A stretch of 64,000 nt of DNA from Oncomelania hupensis (GCA_036898135.1 CM072526.1:9012687-9076686); one strand, 5' to 3'; shown: positions 33,480-45,654, numbered from the stretch's first letter. Numbers and translations are program-made. Notes: generated by a model from the letters alone, not told the origin.

Positions 33480-34205
33480 AATTGGTGTTACATGTTTAGT
33501 TGTTATGATGATGCCACTATCTGTGTTGTATGGTGTTACATGTTTAGCTGTTATGATGATGTTACTATGTGTGTTGTATGGTGTTACATGTTTAGCTGTT
33601 ATGATGATGTTACTATGTGTGTTGTATGGTGTTACATGTTTAGCTGTTATGATGATGTTACTATGTGTGTTGTATGGTGTTACATGTTTAGCTGTTATGA
33701 TGATGTTACTATGTGTGTTGTATGGTGTTACATGTTTAGCTGTTATGATGATGTTACTATGTGTGTTGTATGGTGTTACATGTTTAGCTGTTATGATGAT
33801 GTTACTATGTGTGTTGTATGGTGTTACATGTTTAGCTGTTATGATGATGTTACTATGTGTGTTGTATGGTGTTACATGTTTAGCTGTTATGATGATGCCA
33901 CTATCTGTGTTGTATGGTGTTACATGTTTAGCTGTTATGATGATGTTACTATGTGTGTTGTATGGTGTTACATATTTAGCTGTTATGATGATGTTACTAT
34001 GTGTGTTGTATGGTGTTACATGTTTAGCTATTATGATGATGCCACTATCTGTGTTGTATGGAGTTACATGTTTAGCTATTATGATGATGCCACTATCTGT
34101 GTTGTATGGAGTTACATGTTTAGCTATTATGATGATTCCACTATCTGTGTTGTATGGAGTTACATGTTTAGCTATTATGATGATGCCACTATCTGTGTTG
34201 TATGG
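33480..34205. repeat. Minisatellite, 48-bp unit, about 15 copies
   Basis: Units contain GGTGTTACATGTTTAGCTGT and TATGATGATGTTACTATG. First and last units share the CCACTATCTGTG variant, middle units GTTACTATGTGTG. Being a multiple of three, it yields long artefactual frames on both strands. Confidence 0.95.
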
Positions 34206-34809
34206 TGCAATACGCTTACTGTGATGTGTGACAATCTTATGGTCTGTGATGTGTGACAATGTTATTGTCTGTGATGTGTGACAATCTTATGGTCTGTGAT
34301 GTTATTGCAAGCTTACTCAAATATTTTATTATGTGATCACATGATGTCTGTGATTGCGCTTTGCTTTAAAGGTCGCTTGTCACATTTGTTTAAACCTCTG
34401 TTAATGTTAGCGTTGTTTATTTATTTATTTAGTAACCTAATTTATTTATTTATTTTACCCCTTGGTTTATTTAAGTATTGCTTTTAAACTGTTGGCTTAT
34501 TTTAAGTATTTTTAATTAACATTAGTTTATCTTAAGTATATTGTTTTGAACCTTGGTTAAATGTAAGTATTGCTTTTTATCTTAGATTATTGAAGTACAT
34601 ATATTAACCTTTGTTTATTTTAAGTATTTCTTTTACCCTTACATTATCTTAAGTTATTTTTAACTTTGGTTTATTTAAGTATTTCTCTTAACGTTTTAAC
34701 ATTTGGATCTTTTATAGTTGTTGTTGGGTTTTTTTTAATCAACATTTTTTGTGGTTTTGCTCCATGACTTTAACCGAATTATACCTGTTTTGAAGATCAT
34801 AAATAATTA
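34206..34809. repeat. Degenerate AT-rich repeats, no gene seen
   Basis: Three TGTGATGTGTGACAAT units (34225-34290), then 34400-34700 with irregular 35- to 40-bp units ending TTTAAGTATT. Confidence 0.6.
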
Positions 34810-34978
34810 TGAAAGTGGTACTATTACACATACAGAAACACACAGAGACATACACAGACACACACAGAGACACACAGAGCTACACACAGAAACACACAGA
34901 GATACACGCAAGATACACACAGAGACATACACATGCACACACACAGGGACACACACAGAGACACACACACAGAGGCGT
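34810..34978. repeat. (ACAC/AGAG) simple sequence
   Basis: CACACAGAGACA-type repeats giving Thr/His-rich artefact frames. Confidence 0.9.
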
Positions 34979-35244
34979 GTATTCATGGCAAAATGGGTAC
35001 TTGGACAAAATGGGTTCCTCAATTCTGAAAAACGCTTGCTCATTAGCTGGTGTCGATTGGAAGGGTTGCTGCCCCTTTCAGAATATGTTTAACTCACGCT
35101 GTGTAATGTGCATGCTAAATCTCACCTCTCTTTAAGACACCTTGGTAGTTTCATAGAAAGATTGACAGCGGACACTCTTGTGTGTGTTTGAAACACTCGG
35201 AGTTCAAAGATTTGTTAAAATGAGTACTTTCGTTAAAAGTGAAA

Positions 35245-35375
35245 ATATGGTATCCTGCAGCATTTTCTGACAATTTCCAAGTGATAAAATATTGTACCCT
35301 GCAGCATTTCTTACAATTTCCAAGTGATAAAATATGGTACCCTGAAGCATTTTCTTACAATCTCCAAGCGATAAA
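35245..35375. repeat. Tandem repeat, about 43-bp unit, three copies
   Basis: Units contain ACAATTTCCAAGTGATAAAA and TATGGTACCCTG. Confidence 0.85.
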
Positions 35376-36048
35376 GAAATTGGGGTTAAAAAATGGCACC
35401 TGTGTTGACAGATTGAAAACCAAATTTTGCCATTAATACACGCTTACGTACACCCACACACACACACACATACACACACACACAAGCAGTTTCAGTGGAC
35501 CCGACTGCAATTCCGTCGAAAGATCGAATGCAGGTTTGTGTGTTACTAAAGCTGCAGGTGTAAAATACTTGACTTTTGTATACATGTATGTGTACTTTCC
35601 CTTTGCATCAGCTATGGGGTATTTCAGATGATAGAGAAGATCGCCTAAACTCCTGGTGGTCATAATGGTGTTACTAGTGGTTGGTGGGGAGGGGGAGGGA
35701 GTGAAGCCGCAGCAGTAGCGGTAGTAGCAGCTGTAGCAGTAGTCATGTTGGTAGTAGTAGTCGCTGTGGTTGTCGTCGCCGTTGTATTGTTGTCGTACTG
35801 TTGTTGTAGTTGTGCGCGTTGTACTGTTGTCGTAGTTGCTTTTGTTTTGTTGTTGTGAACTTATATGTGTTTAGTGAAAGTGCAATGTGATATTTCAGTT
35901 TGCTCAAGTTTTATTTCAGTTGTTGCTTGCTGGACATAAGGAAAACGTCGCTCTTTTTAGTTATTTCCACGTAGCTGATGATTGTGCTTACCTACCAAGC
36001 CAGCAGATACACATTTGACTTTCTACATCACACTGGTGTAAAGCCAAG
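35376..36048. other. No gene recognised
   Basis: Contains a (CA)n tract (35456-35483), a GTA/GCA-rich stretch (35708-35850) and otherwise unassigned sequence. Confidence 0.4.
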
Positions 36049-36649
36049 TGTTACGTTTGAGACACGAACGATAGATCCGATTGTTTTGTTTTGCAAAACA
36101 TGCAATAACAGAGTGTATTTACCTTTGATTTGATTTTGCGGTGTTGTTGGAAAAAGCTTTGTATAATGTTGATAATTTTCGTTGGTCGATATTATTGGAG
36201 GATTTTCTAGAGTTGCTTGTTTACTATCGATCGAAGCATCTAGATAAATCTTCTAGTAGCTAAGAGATTCTTCTAACCTAAATAAAGTTATATGACGTAA
36301 GACAGTGCATAGTTCCGGTGACGAATTTTATTCTGATTGGCTGTAATTGCGTCGCGCTGGAATGTTCGAACTTTCTCTAGAGTACAGAGAGACTATATAA
36401 GTTCCGCACTGTTTCAAAGAGGATAGTTTAAAAGAGTTGAAAAAGTGAAGTAGTGGAAAAAGCGATTGAGCGATCTTGTATGCTGTTGTTGATGTACGCT
36501 GAATAAAGTTGGAAAACTTCATACGACGACTCCTGCCTTGTTGCTGAGTGAACAGGTTGTGTGAATAAACGAATCTGAGTTACACTTATCAGGATTCAAG
36601 CATCAAGGCTGAATCAACTACTGATAAAAACAACAACAATAGTGTAACA
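36049..36649 (+). mobile_element. Solo LTR, 601 bp
   Basis: Starts TGTTAC and ends GTAACA, a short inverted repeat of TG...CA type. Flanked by the 5-bp target duplication CCAAG (36044-36048 and 36650-36654). Inside are a CCAAT-type box (GATTGGCTG, 36335), heat-shock-element-like GGAATGTTCGAACTTTC (36359), TATA box CTATATAAG (36393), and polyadenylation-like AATAAAG (36501) and AATAAAC. No internal coding region follows, so it is the recombination remnant of an LTR retrotransposon. The superfamily cannot be told from the LTR alone. Confidence 0.9.
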
Positions 36650-36654
36650 CCAAG

Positions 36655-37239
36655 CATAGGTCTTTTGAAATACATATTGTTCTATAAATGCATTGTAATG
36701 TTCAGCGAGGTTTCTTGTCAATGTAAGTGAACAATTTCTCTGTAAGTCTCTCTGTATGTCTCTCTCTCTCCTTCCCTCCCCTACTGTATTCACAGTACTA
36801 CTTGTCAACCTGATTTTGAGGTCAGAGGTGAGGAAGGTATACCTAAGCCACAGGCTTGATCACATACATAGTATTGCAAAGCACACATTTGCTGATTCCT
36901 GCGCATTGCGTATCAACTCGGACTACCCAATCACCACGGTTGGTACAGTTGTTAACGATACTGGTGCAGTCGATGCATAGTTAAGAAAAACAAGATGGCA
37001 GCCATTTTAATGTATTTCAATACAATATGCATAGTTGTTTTTTTAAGGTATTTTCCAACGTGTTAACTATATGCAAGCCAAGTGGTATCATAATCTGTTC
37101 AGTAAACGTGGAGATACAGTGCCAAAGAGTAAATAGGAATGACGTCAAATGCTAAAGCAGTAGTTAAAGTGTCTGCATAGTGAAAATAGGTAAGCAATCT
37201 TTTAGACAACTCTAAAATCTTGTTTTGAACAGAACAGTC
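36655..37239. other. No gene recognised
   Basis: A possible exon-like block starts after GTATTCACAG at 36795 and reads LLVNLILRSEVRKVYLSHRL in one frame, but it has no recognisable domain or partner exon. Confidence 0.3.
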
Positions 37240-37745
37240 AAATTCGGACCGACTGAGCAACGAAACGACTAACTGACCTCCCAGCAGACTGATACTGATT
37301 GACTGAGCATCGAACCGACTAACTGACCATCCAGCAGACTGATAACGACTGAGCAACGAACCGACTAACTGACCGTCCAGCAGACTGATAATGACTGAGC
37401 ATCGAACCGACTAACTGACCGTCCAGCAGACTGATACTGAATGACTGAGCAACTAACCGATTTACAGACTGTCCAGCAGATTGATCCTGAATGACCGTCC
37501 AGCAGACAGATGCTGAATGACCGTCCAGCAGACAGATGCTGAATGACCGTCCAGCAGATTGACACTGAATGGCCGTCCAACAGACTGACATCGAGTGACC
37601 GTCCAGCAGATTGACACTGAATGGCCGTCCAGCAGACTGACACCGAGTGACCGTCCAGCAGACTGACGCTGAATGACCGTCCAGCAGAACGACGCTGAAT
37701 GACCGTCCAGCAGAATGACGCTGAATGACCTTTCCAGCAGACTTA
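37240..37745. repeat. Degenerate minisatellite, 27- to 55-bp units
   Basis: Repeats of GACCGTCCAGCAGACTGA with tails such as TACTGAATGA. Early units are about 55 bp (with GAGCAACGAACCGACTAACT), later ones 27 bp. Confidence 0.9.
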
Positions 37746-37914
37746 TGACTGACTGTGAGTTGAAGTACCTGCATAGCCTACTATAAAAAATAATGAAAAG
37801 CCGTTTTGAGATTTAAAACAAAAGGTTTATAGCGGGGAATTAACCTTGACCTTTAAAGTAGAGCAAATACGATGGCATTGGTAGGATAGCCACTGACCTA
37901 GATAATGTTCATTT

Positions 37915-38905
37915 GAATGTCACATTCTGTTACGTGGTTCTTGATGAATGTCACATTCTGTTACGTGGTTCTTGATGAATGTCACATTCTGTTACGTGGT
38001 TCTTGATGAATGTCACATTCTGTTACGTGGTTCTTGATGAATGTCACATTCTGTTACGTGATTCTTGATGAATGTCACATTCTGTTACGTGGTTCTTGAT
38101 GAATGTCACATTATTTTACATGGTTCTTGATAAATGTCACATTCTGTTACGTGGTTCTTGAGAATGTCACATTCTGTTACGTGGTTCTTGATAAATGTCA
38201 CATTCTGTTACGTGGTTCTTGATAAATGTCACATTCTGTTACGTGGTTCTTGATGAATGTCACATTCTGTTACGTGGTTCTTGTTAAATGTCACATTCTG
38301 TTACGTAGTTCTTGATAAATGTCACATCCTGTTTCGTGGTTCTTGAGAATGTCACATTCTGTTACGTGGTTCTTGATAAATGTCACATTCTGTTGCGTGG
38401 TTCTTGATAAATGTCACATTCTGTTACGTGATTCTTGATGAATGTCACATTCTGTTACGTGGTTCTTGATAAATGTCACATTCTGTTACGTGATTCTTGA
38501 TGAATGTCACATTCTGTTACGTGGTTCTTGATAAATGTCACATTCTGTTACGTGGTTCTTGATAAATGTCACATTCTGTTACGTGGTTCTTGATAAATGT
38601 CACAATCTGTTACGTGGTTCTTGATAAATGTCACAATATGTTACATGGTTCTTGATGAATGTCACAATATGTTACGTGGTTCTTGATAAATGTCACAATT
38701 TGTTACGTGGTTCTTGATAAATGTCACAATCTGTTACATGGTTCTTGATAAATGCCATATACTGTTACGTGGTTCTTTATAAATGTCACATTCTGTTACG
38801 TGGTTCTTTATAAATGTCACAATCTGTTACGTGGCTCTTGATAAATGTCACAATCTGTTACGTGGTTCTTGATAAATGTCACAATCTGTTACGTGGTTCT
38901 TGGTA
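37915..38905. repeat. Minisatellite, 31-bp unit, about 32 copies
   Basis: Units contain TTGATAAATGTCACATTCTG and TTACGTGGTTC. Late units share CACAATCTG. Confidence 0.95.
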
Positions 38906-38984
38906 AATGGCGGCAACGGACCGACCGATCGACAGGCCGACATTTGGTACATCAAAAATGAACATTATACCTATATTTTGAAAT

Positions 38985-39397
38985 ACATTGCCGGGTTTCC
39001 AGGCGTATCGTAAGAGGCAACTAACAGAAATGATGTCAGCACGGCATCACAGGGCGAAAGTCTTCCACACAAAAGTCGCCGGCCAGGACGGAGGAAGCTC
39101 ATGTTACTATAGGTTCAGCGACCACGCGCTCGGGGCAAAGGCTAGCCATACTATACTTGTGGACAACAACCTGGAGAGGATTGGGCCTCGTTAGGTCTTT
39201 CTTGACTAAGATTCACCATATGATGAAAAGAACCATTCACTTTATACAGAATCGGTCGTCGCCCGGGTCACCAAGGACCGAGCCTTTCGTTGGCCACCAG
39301 GACGGAGGTGATGAGTGTGTTAGTGATGTACAGCTTAGCAGGATCCGCACGGGAGACAATATGATCATAGGAACCTGGAATATGTCAGGACCATAAC
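38985..39397 (+). pseudogene. RTE-type LINE, 5' end fragment
   Basis: From about 39165 it matches the left end of the 14-17 kb LINE: CTGGAGAGGATTGGGC, a frame with TEPFVGHQDGGDECVSDVQL, then RTGDNMIIGTWNM, the start of the endonuclease. Matching stops at about 39390, inside the endonuclease. The region 38985-39165 would be 5' UTR. Retention of the 5' end with loss of the 3' end is unusual for a LINE. Confidence 0.8.
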
Positions 39398-39417
39398 TGC
39401 AAACACGTCGTCGTTAT

Positions 39418-39420
39418 CAC

Positions 39421-39483
<63 letters not shown>

Positions 39484-39497
39484 TATCATCATCATAT
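39418..39497. repeat. (CAT)n microsatellite
   Basis: About 24 CAT units directly at the break of the LINE fragment. Confidence 0.95.
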
Positions 39498-39605
39498 CCG
39501 CCTTTTAACTGTACCGTTCCGGGTTATCTCCCTTGCCACCTGACTGGTTGAGGGTGCACGAGAGCAGACAGCCTCATTACAGCCATGTTGGATTGTGATG
39601 TGGAG

Positions 39606-40052
39606 AAGTATTATTTATTTATTTATTTATTTAATCGTTCTTATATAGCGCTTTTCCAGCTCAAGAGCTGCTCAAGGCGCTGGCCGATACAGGATCTAAC
39701 TCAAGCCGCCCGAGACGCCCACCCGCAGCCTTTGGGCGCCTGGTCTGATGCCCGGACAACTGAGCACAATCCTGGGCAGCCAGGGATGGGGGAGAAGGAC
39801 CTAGGTGCATGCTGGGTGTGTTCTTGTCACCGGCACTCACCCGTCTAGGACATGAGCGTCAGGATCTTTAAAGTCCGTTATGATGGAATGCATGCGACAC
39901 AGACTAGACCTCGGTTTATACTCTCATCCGAAGGAGTAGGAAAACAGGAGTAAAGTGTCTTTCCCAGGGACACAACACAATGGCCCAGCCAGGACTCGAA
40001 CCCGGGACCTTCAGATCCGCAAGCCGAAGCACTACCATTAGACCACAGTACA
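39606..40052 (-). mobile_element. Complete tRNA-headed SINE
   Basis: On the minus strand a tRNA-like head (40052 to about 39980) carries TGGTCTAATGGTAGTGC (A box) and GGGTTCGAGTCC (B box). It is followed by TGTGTCCCTGGGAAAGACAC, a motif common to animal SINE bodies. The body continues through TGACGCTCATGTCCTAG-type blocks, and the 3' end GCGCTATATAAGAACG leads into an (AAAT)n tail (39609-39634). It is the reference copy for the fragments at 5365, 6376 and 21813. Confidence 0.85.
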
Positions 40053-40956
40053 ATAGGGATCTAAGGACTAAACTACTAAGCAGAAGGCGAGTTTGGATTT
40101 AAATTTAGATAATAGTCCTCACCCATGTGAGCGAAATTGGGGTTGCATTTTCAGCGAAACTGCGGCAGCGCTAGCCAGGGCAAGAGGGAATATGATGCAG
40201 CGTTGCCAGGTGTGTTTCGGCATTTGGCACTCATACATCTAGGACAGTAACGTCAAAATGTGTCAAGTCCATACATTTCAATGAATACGTGCACAAGCTA
40301 GGCCTCGATTTACATTCTCTTGTGATTGAGTATGGTCACTGCTTTGCTGCAGCATCAGCGTCAAGTTACTGGTAGCAGCAAGGCGGACAATCATCTAACT
40401 GCTAAAATACAGTTAATATGGTTAGTAGCTTAACCGCCGGGGCAGTCATTTAATGCCGTCATATTCACCCTCTATTTCTGTGGACTGCGTGTGTGTTTAT
40501 GTGAGAAGAGGGGGGAGGGAAAGAGGAGTGTGTCAGTCTATAAAAGCCATTATTATATCAGTGTGCTGTCCAGAAGCTTCACGAAGGATGTTTGAAGTAA
40601 ACTAATACAATTCGAAATTTAAGGCGTTTCAGTGTCACAGGGGCGCTTGAAATTGGGATTGTGTGTTTGTGTATGTGTGGGAGAGTGTGTATGTGTGTAC
40701 GTGCGTGCTTTGTGTTTGTGTGTGTGTGTGAGTGTGTGTATGGGTGTGTACGTGCTCACGTGCTTGCGTTTGTGTTTGTAAGCGAGTGTGTGTCTATTTG
40801 TCTGTGGCGATGGGAGATAAAGCTATGTTTGATTGTGGCTTGAACAAGTTTATACGGATTTAGGACATACAGTAATAAAAGTTGAGAGGTCAAGGCTGAA
40901 GGAATGAAGGCCATGACCTTAGCAGCAAGGAGCGCGATAAGGGAAGGGAGGTGCAA
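40053..40956. other. Diverged SINE body and GT-rich sequence, no gene
   Basis: 40130-40340 resembles the second, diverged body seen at 22165-22405 (GCGAAATTGGGGTTGCATTTTC, shortened here to its core GCGAAATTGGGG). 40660-40800 is (GT)n-rich. Confidence 0.5.
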
Positions 40957-41152
40957 TAGGAGGTACTTAACTCACGTTCACTACAATTGTCACTTCTACA
41001 CATCTTATAAGGGGAGGGAGGTGCAATAGGAGGTACTTAACTCACGTTCACTACAATTGTCACTTCTACACATCTTATAAAGGGAGGGAGGTGCAATAGG
41101 AGGTACTTAACTCACGTTCACTACAATTTTCACCTCTACACATCTTATAAGT
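40955..41152. repeat. Tandem repeat, about 70-bp unit, three copies
   Basis: Units contain GGTGCAATAGGAGGTACTTA and ACACATCTTATAA and are nearly identical. Confidence 0.95.
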
Positions 41153-41172
41153 GATCGTGAAGGAGTGGAATG

Positions 41173-41202
41173 TTGGTGGTGGTGGTGGTGGTGGTGGTGG
41201 GA
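41173..41202. repeat. (GGT)n microsatellite
   Basis: Ten pure TGG units. Confidence 0.9.
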
Positions 41203-41339
41203 GATAATCCACCCTCAGACAGCATGTTTCATTGCGGCTTGCAGACGTGATAAGGAATCAGCGAGTCACAGAGGGCAAGGCGATACACAAACACTACTTA
41301 GCTGTTGCTAGTTTCCTGTCATCCGTGGCACCAGGGACT

Positions 41340-41430
41340 TGTGTTTCAACAGACCTGGCTCGGTTAGACCTGTAAATACCTTATTGTTGTGTTTCAACAG
41401 ACCTGGCGCTGTTAGACCTGTAAATACCTT
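41340..41430. repeat. Direct duplication, about 56-bp unit, two copies
   Basis: TGTGTTTCAACAGACCTGGC and TTAGACCTGTAAATACCTTA are repeated once. Confidence 0.85.
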
Positions 41431-41487
41431 AATAAGCGAGTGTGGCCTAATCCACAGTTAAATCTATGAAGCTATATGCACTATACG

Positions 41488-41662
41488 CCTTCTTCTTCTT
41501 CTTCTTCTTCTTCTTCTTCTTCTTCTTCTTCTTCTTCTTCTTCTTCTTTGTTCTTGTTGTTCTTGTTTTTGTCATTGTTCTTATTCTTGTTGTTGTTATT
41601 GTTCTTCTTCTTCTTCTTCTTCTTCTTCTTCTTCTTCTTCTTCTTCTTCTTCTTCTTCTTCT
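41488..41662. repeat. (CTT)n microsatellite, two blocks
   Basis: Two pure CTT blocks separated by TTG-rich sequence; poly-Phe/Ser/Leu frames and the minus poly-Arg/Lys frame are artefacts. Confidence 0.95.
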
Positions 41663-42257
41663 CACTCTTCTTCTACTTTTTCTTCTGCTGCTCTGCTTCT
41701 GCTATTGCTGTTGCTACTGTCAGCTGTCTTTTTCAGCTGTCTTTTTCAGTCACATTTTGTTAAAGCATGCATCCGCATTCGTTGATAGTCATAAATTTAA
41801 AATCAATGTTTGTGTGTGTGTGCGTGTGTGTATGTGTGTGTGATAGGTACATGCAAACAGTACATTGTATTATCCTGACTCCCTCCCATTCATCCTGTAC
41901 CTGTGTGTTCCCAGTCCATACGCAAACAATCCATTTCACATCCCAACTGCTAACACGCAAACAACGCATTTCACACCCCAACTGTTAACCTTTATATACG
42001 TAAGAAAGTTTCGCTTACTGTGATACCAGTTCCAGCACCATACCAAAACGTACGTCAGGGCATTGTTTGAGCTATAGCACAACATGAAGCAACAAACTGA
42101 CGTATAAACGAGGACAATAAACCATAAAGTATCTTGTATCTTGAATTTTACCGCTCAAACCAACAATAATGCTTTGAATTGATGGGAAGTTTCTTGTCGG
42201 GTACAGGTTCGTTCGTTGGTTCGTATTAAACAGAACCTTTGTATAGTATCGAAATTT
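41663..42257. other. No gene; possible retroelement tail
   Basis: (GT)n at 41811-41842. Near 42109, GACAATAAACCATAAAGTAT followed by CTTGTATCTTG resembles a short retroelement 3' tail. Confidence 0.4.
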
Positions 42258-42484
42258 AATTCATATTCCACTGTGGTATCAATGCCAATGGTTGAACAGA
42301 GAACGATTTCACCCTTCACATTACATGTAAACATTGTATGATCAAGTTATTTACCAAATTGAAAACAAAAAAGTTATTGTAATTTACTCTATCAAACAAT
42401 GTTTAATGGGAAGGATACTTGCTAGCAACTAGAAATCGTTCTCTTTTCAGCCATTGGCATTAATACCACAGTGGAGTAGGAATT
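42258..42484. mobile_element. 227-bp inverted-repeat element (MITE-like)
   Basis: Arms 42258-42310 and 42432-42484 are complementary over about 53 bp with about five mismatches. Both contain CCACTGTGGTAT and AATGCCAATGG. A 121-bp spacer separates them. No protein is encoded and no target duplication is obvious. Confidence 0.75.
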
Positions 42485-42819
42485 ACACTTCTACAGTCTA
42501 ATCGTTATAGGCCTATTTTATTCCACCACAGGTCTGCCCTTTTTTCTCTTTTATGCTTTCCATTCAAGTTTATTTATTTACATTTAGTTTATTCTCCTTG
42601 GTTTTCTATTGGAATTTTTGCTAGGAATTATTTGATTTGTTCCGCGGATCCATTCATTAACGAAAAAAAAGCACCTTTAAGTGCCTTGCAAATACTATTC
42701 AAATGTGGCCACAAGTTTGCAAATACCATTCAAATGTGGCCCCAGCGTTTAAAACGGTGTGCTGTCTATGATCCCATTGATAGAGTAAACCATGCAGACG
42801 ACCAGTTGCCATCATAACA

Positions 42820-43125
42820 ACGCCTATGTCAACACTCGCAGTACAAATAAGCACGTAACAAGGCCTATGTCAACACTCGCAGTACGACTAAGCACATAAC
42901 AAGGCCTATGTCAACACTCCCAGTACGACTAAGCACATAACAAGGCTTATGTCAACACTCCCAGTACGACTAAGCACATAACAAGGCCTATGTCAACACT
43001 CCCAGTGCGACTAAGCACATAACAAGGCCTATGTCAACACTCGCAGTACGACTAAGCACATAACAAGGCCTATGTCAACACTCCCAGTACGACTAACACA
43101 TAACAAGGCCTATGTCAACACTCCG
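42820..43125. repeat. Minisatellite, about 41-bp unit, 7-8 copies
   Basis: Units contain CAAGGCCTATGTCAACACTC and CCAGTACGACTAAGCACATA. Confidence 0.95.
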
Positions 43126-43577
43126 AATACAACGAAGAGTTTAGCCTCTACTAATAAGACTCCAAAAATAGACATATAAAACGCCCATGTTCACGCTAAA
43201 TTGTAGGCCAAAGAATGAGTTCAGGGGTTGGGGCACCTAATTGTGTCATTTATATAACAAGGCACTAAGGCGACTAAGACTCCAATGTACGTGCATTATG
43301 CAGGGACTATGTCAACGATAGTTGTACCGCTGTATAACACAGACTTTATGTAGCCGATCGGAGTATTTGACTCCCGTGTCTCGGCACACCAGCTCAATGC
43401 CTATGTGAGCAGCACTCTTTGGTACACCCTCCCTTCCAGTGAAAGGAAAGGAAAGAAGCACCGGCAAAGCTATTTATAGCTAGCCTGGCTGAACTACCCT
43501 CAAAACCTAAAAGCTTTGGTTGAGTCGGTGTGTCGGCCACCACCTTGAGAACACGGGCCGACTCGAGCCCTTACTTT
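43126..43577. other. No gene recognised
   Basis: On the minus strand GCTATAAATAGC (about 43475) is TATA-like and lies upstream of the minus-strand frame at 43961-43578 only if that were read away from it, so it gives no promoter support. Confidence 0.3.
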
Positions 43578-43965
43578 TCATTTATCCATCGTAAGAGGGA
43601 CATAAAAATATGTGCCTTGCAAGGCGGTGAAGCGTGTTGTTAGTAAACCGGATTGCCGGCTACTAGTGCCACCACAATCCATACAATTCACTGCCACTGA
43701 CCTGCATAAAATGCCTGACGACAATGTGGTCCTGCTCACCACCAAATGCAGAAGACGAATGGTCAGCCGAGGAGAACAAATGTCGTGTCGCCTTGTCCCG
43801 CATAACCCAATGGCATCCCCAAAGGATTCTGCACAGCAGGAGCCACCCAAGGCTAGTCTAACCAAGAACTGCAAGGTAGACAACCTCTCTCTCAAGCTTG
43901 AGCCAGTCGCCTCCCATTCCGCCCCATATAGCTTGTATGGCCTTTGCCTGTTTGTGTCCACTTAG
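43578..43965 (+). other. Overlapping opposite open frames, unknown
   Basis: Plus strand 43612-43965 (117 residues, includes MPDDNVVLLTTKCRRRMVSR) and minus strand 43961-43578 (127 residues) overlap almost fully. The base composition is not simple sequence, so one strand may be a decayed coding segment, perhaps of a mobile element. No domain is recognised and I do not choose a strand with confidence. Confidence 0.3.
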
Positions 43966-45393
43966 TCTACTATTACATGTATAAGACACTCAAAGCTGCA
44001 ATGCCAGCTCCAAGTCCATCCTCACCACGCGCTGTTGCCATAATGCCCACGGCAAGTTGAACACTGCAAAGGACGTTGTCTTGAACAACCCTGGTACTTT
44101 ATTTTAATTGTGTGTATTTTCAGATAATATCTTTGAAAATGCTGGCTATCGATTTCCAGTTATGAATACCAGTGTCTGGAAATGCATTTGAATTGCTTGC
44201 CATCTTGTTGGAATTGTTTTGTTAGAAGTGGTCATCAATGTTTTAACACAAAGTTTAACAGGACGTAGGTGAAACGCTCCTTGTTTAAAAACCTGTAGGT
44301 AAAACGCGAATAGGCAAAACGCGAGTAGGCAAAATGGGAGTAGGCAAAATGGGAGTAGGCAAAATGCGGTTTGTGAAACACGTGTGCGCACCAAAAAGAA
44401 AAGTGAATGACAGTGGTGACTGTTAACAGAAATGGAGTAATCACAACCACACCTATTTAGCACAATATAGTATGTGCTTTGTGATGTAGCATGAACTGAC
44501 GGTAAATAAATTAAACCGTCACCGTTTGAAGTTGGTACATGTAAATAGGTGTGAATTGAAATCATGAAAAGAAAATAAGCTTTAGCTTTAATGGAAATTG
44601 TTAAACAATGAACCCTATGCGGTGGAAGTGTTATTAGACTTACGGTGTATCAGAACGTGAACCTATCTACATCATACCTCAACACACGATATTGCATTTC
44701 TGTTTGCAATATGCTACACAATGCCTTTTCTGCTGAACCATGTCTAATGTTGTTGACATTAAGTCAATCAATGTACAACATTCATTCAACGAATTTAATT
44801 AACACAGAGGATAAGTTCCACAAAAAATTGAGACGTCACCGTCGGAATACACCACGCAAAGTATTTTCTCACCGAAGTGTAATTGATTTTTCACTGACTC
44901 GAACGACGCCACCCCTTTATCTTTTTGTGTTCCCTGTTTATGTAAGGATTACATAGAAAAGTACGTTTGAGACATTGAACTGATAATGCCAGCATTATTG
45001 CCTCTGAAAAATAATGCGTATAAAGTTTGTTATTTCGTCTAAAAGAATTCATATTTTATGGATACAATTCTTTTGATGGCTTCTGCCAAATAAATGCAAT
45101 TAAAATGTTGAGTGCAACGGCCGGATGTTTTCTAAATACAGAATGTGCGAAATGGAAAAAAACATGAAGAGATAAATGAGAAACGCAAAACAAGGAGAAA
45201 AATAAGCAATTAAAAAAAGGGAAAAAATGAAAGAATTTAAAGAAGGGAAGAAAAGAAAGAATAAAAGAAGGAAAGAAAGACAACAAAGAGAGGAAGAAGG
45301 AATGAAGGAAGAAAATATGAAATTAATGACAGAGAGAAGGTGGTGATATACGAGTACTTCCATATTTCTTCTGTTTACACAGTTCGTGATCAT
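43966..45393. other. No gene recognised; small 18-bp repeat
   Basis: Five copies of an 18-bp GTAGGCAAAATGGGA-type unit at 44288-44365. A purine-rich GAAAGAA stretch lies at 45170-45320. Otherwise unassigned AT-rich DNA. Confidence 0.5.
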
Positions 45394-45606
45394 TTCTAAG
45401 AAGAAGACGTTAACCAAACAGCAAAGCAAGCCTTACACCATGCAGAATGGCTACTTAGACAACAAACAAGGGGGGGGGTGGGGGTGGGGGTGGGGGGAGG
45501 AGGGGGGGGGGGGGGGGGGGGGGGGGAAAAAAAACAAAAAAAAGGTAAAAAGTGGGGGGGGGGGGGGGGGGGGGGGGGACACCATGTAGAATGGCTACTT
45601 AGACAA

Positions 45607-45654
<48 letters not shown>

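Noticed and set aside
33348..34259. Long frames rich in VWCYMFSCYDD-type repeats
   Set aside because: A 48-bp noncoding array is a multiple of three and stays open by construction, on both strands.
36756..36980. Possible gene reading LLVNLILRSEVRKVYLSHRL
   Set aside because: A single weak acceptor, no donor partner and no recognisable domain.
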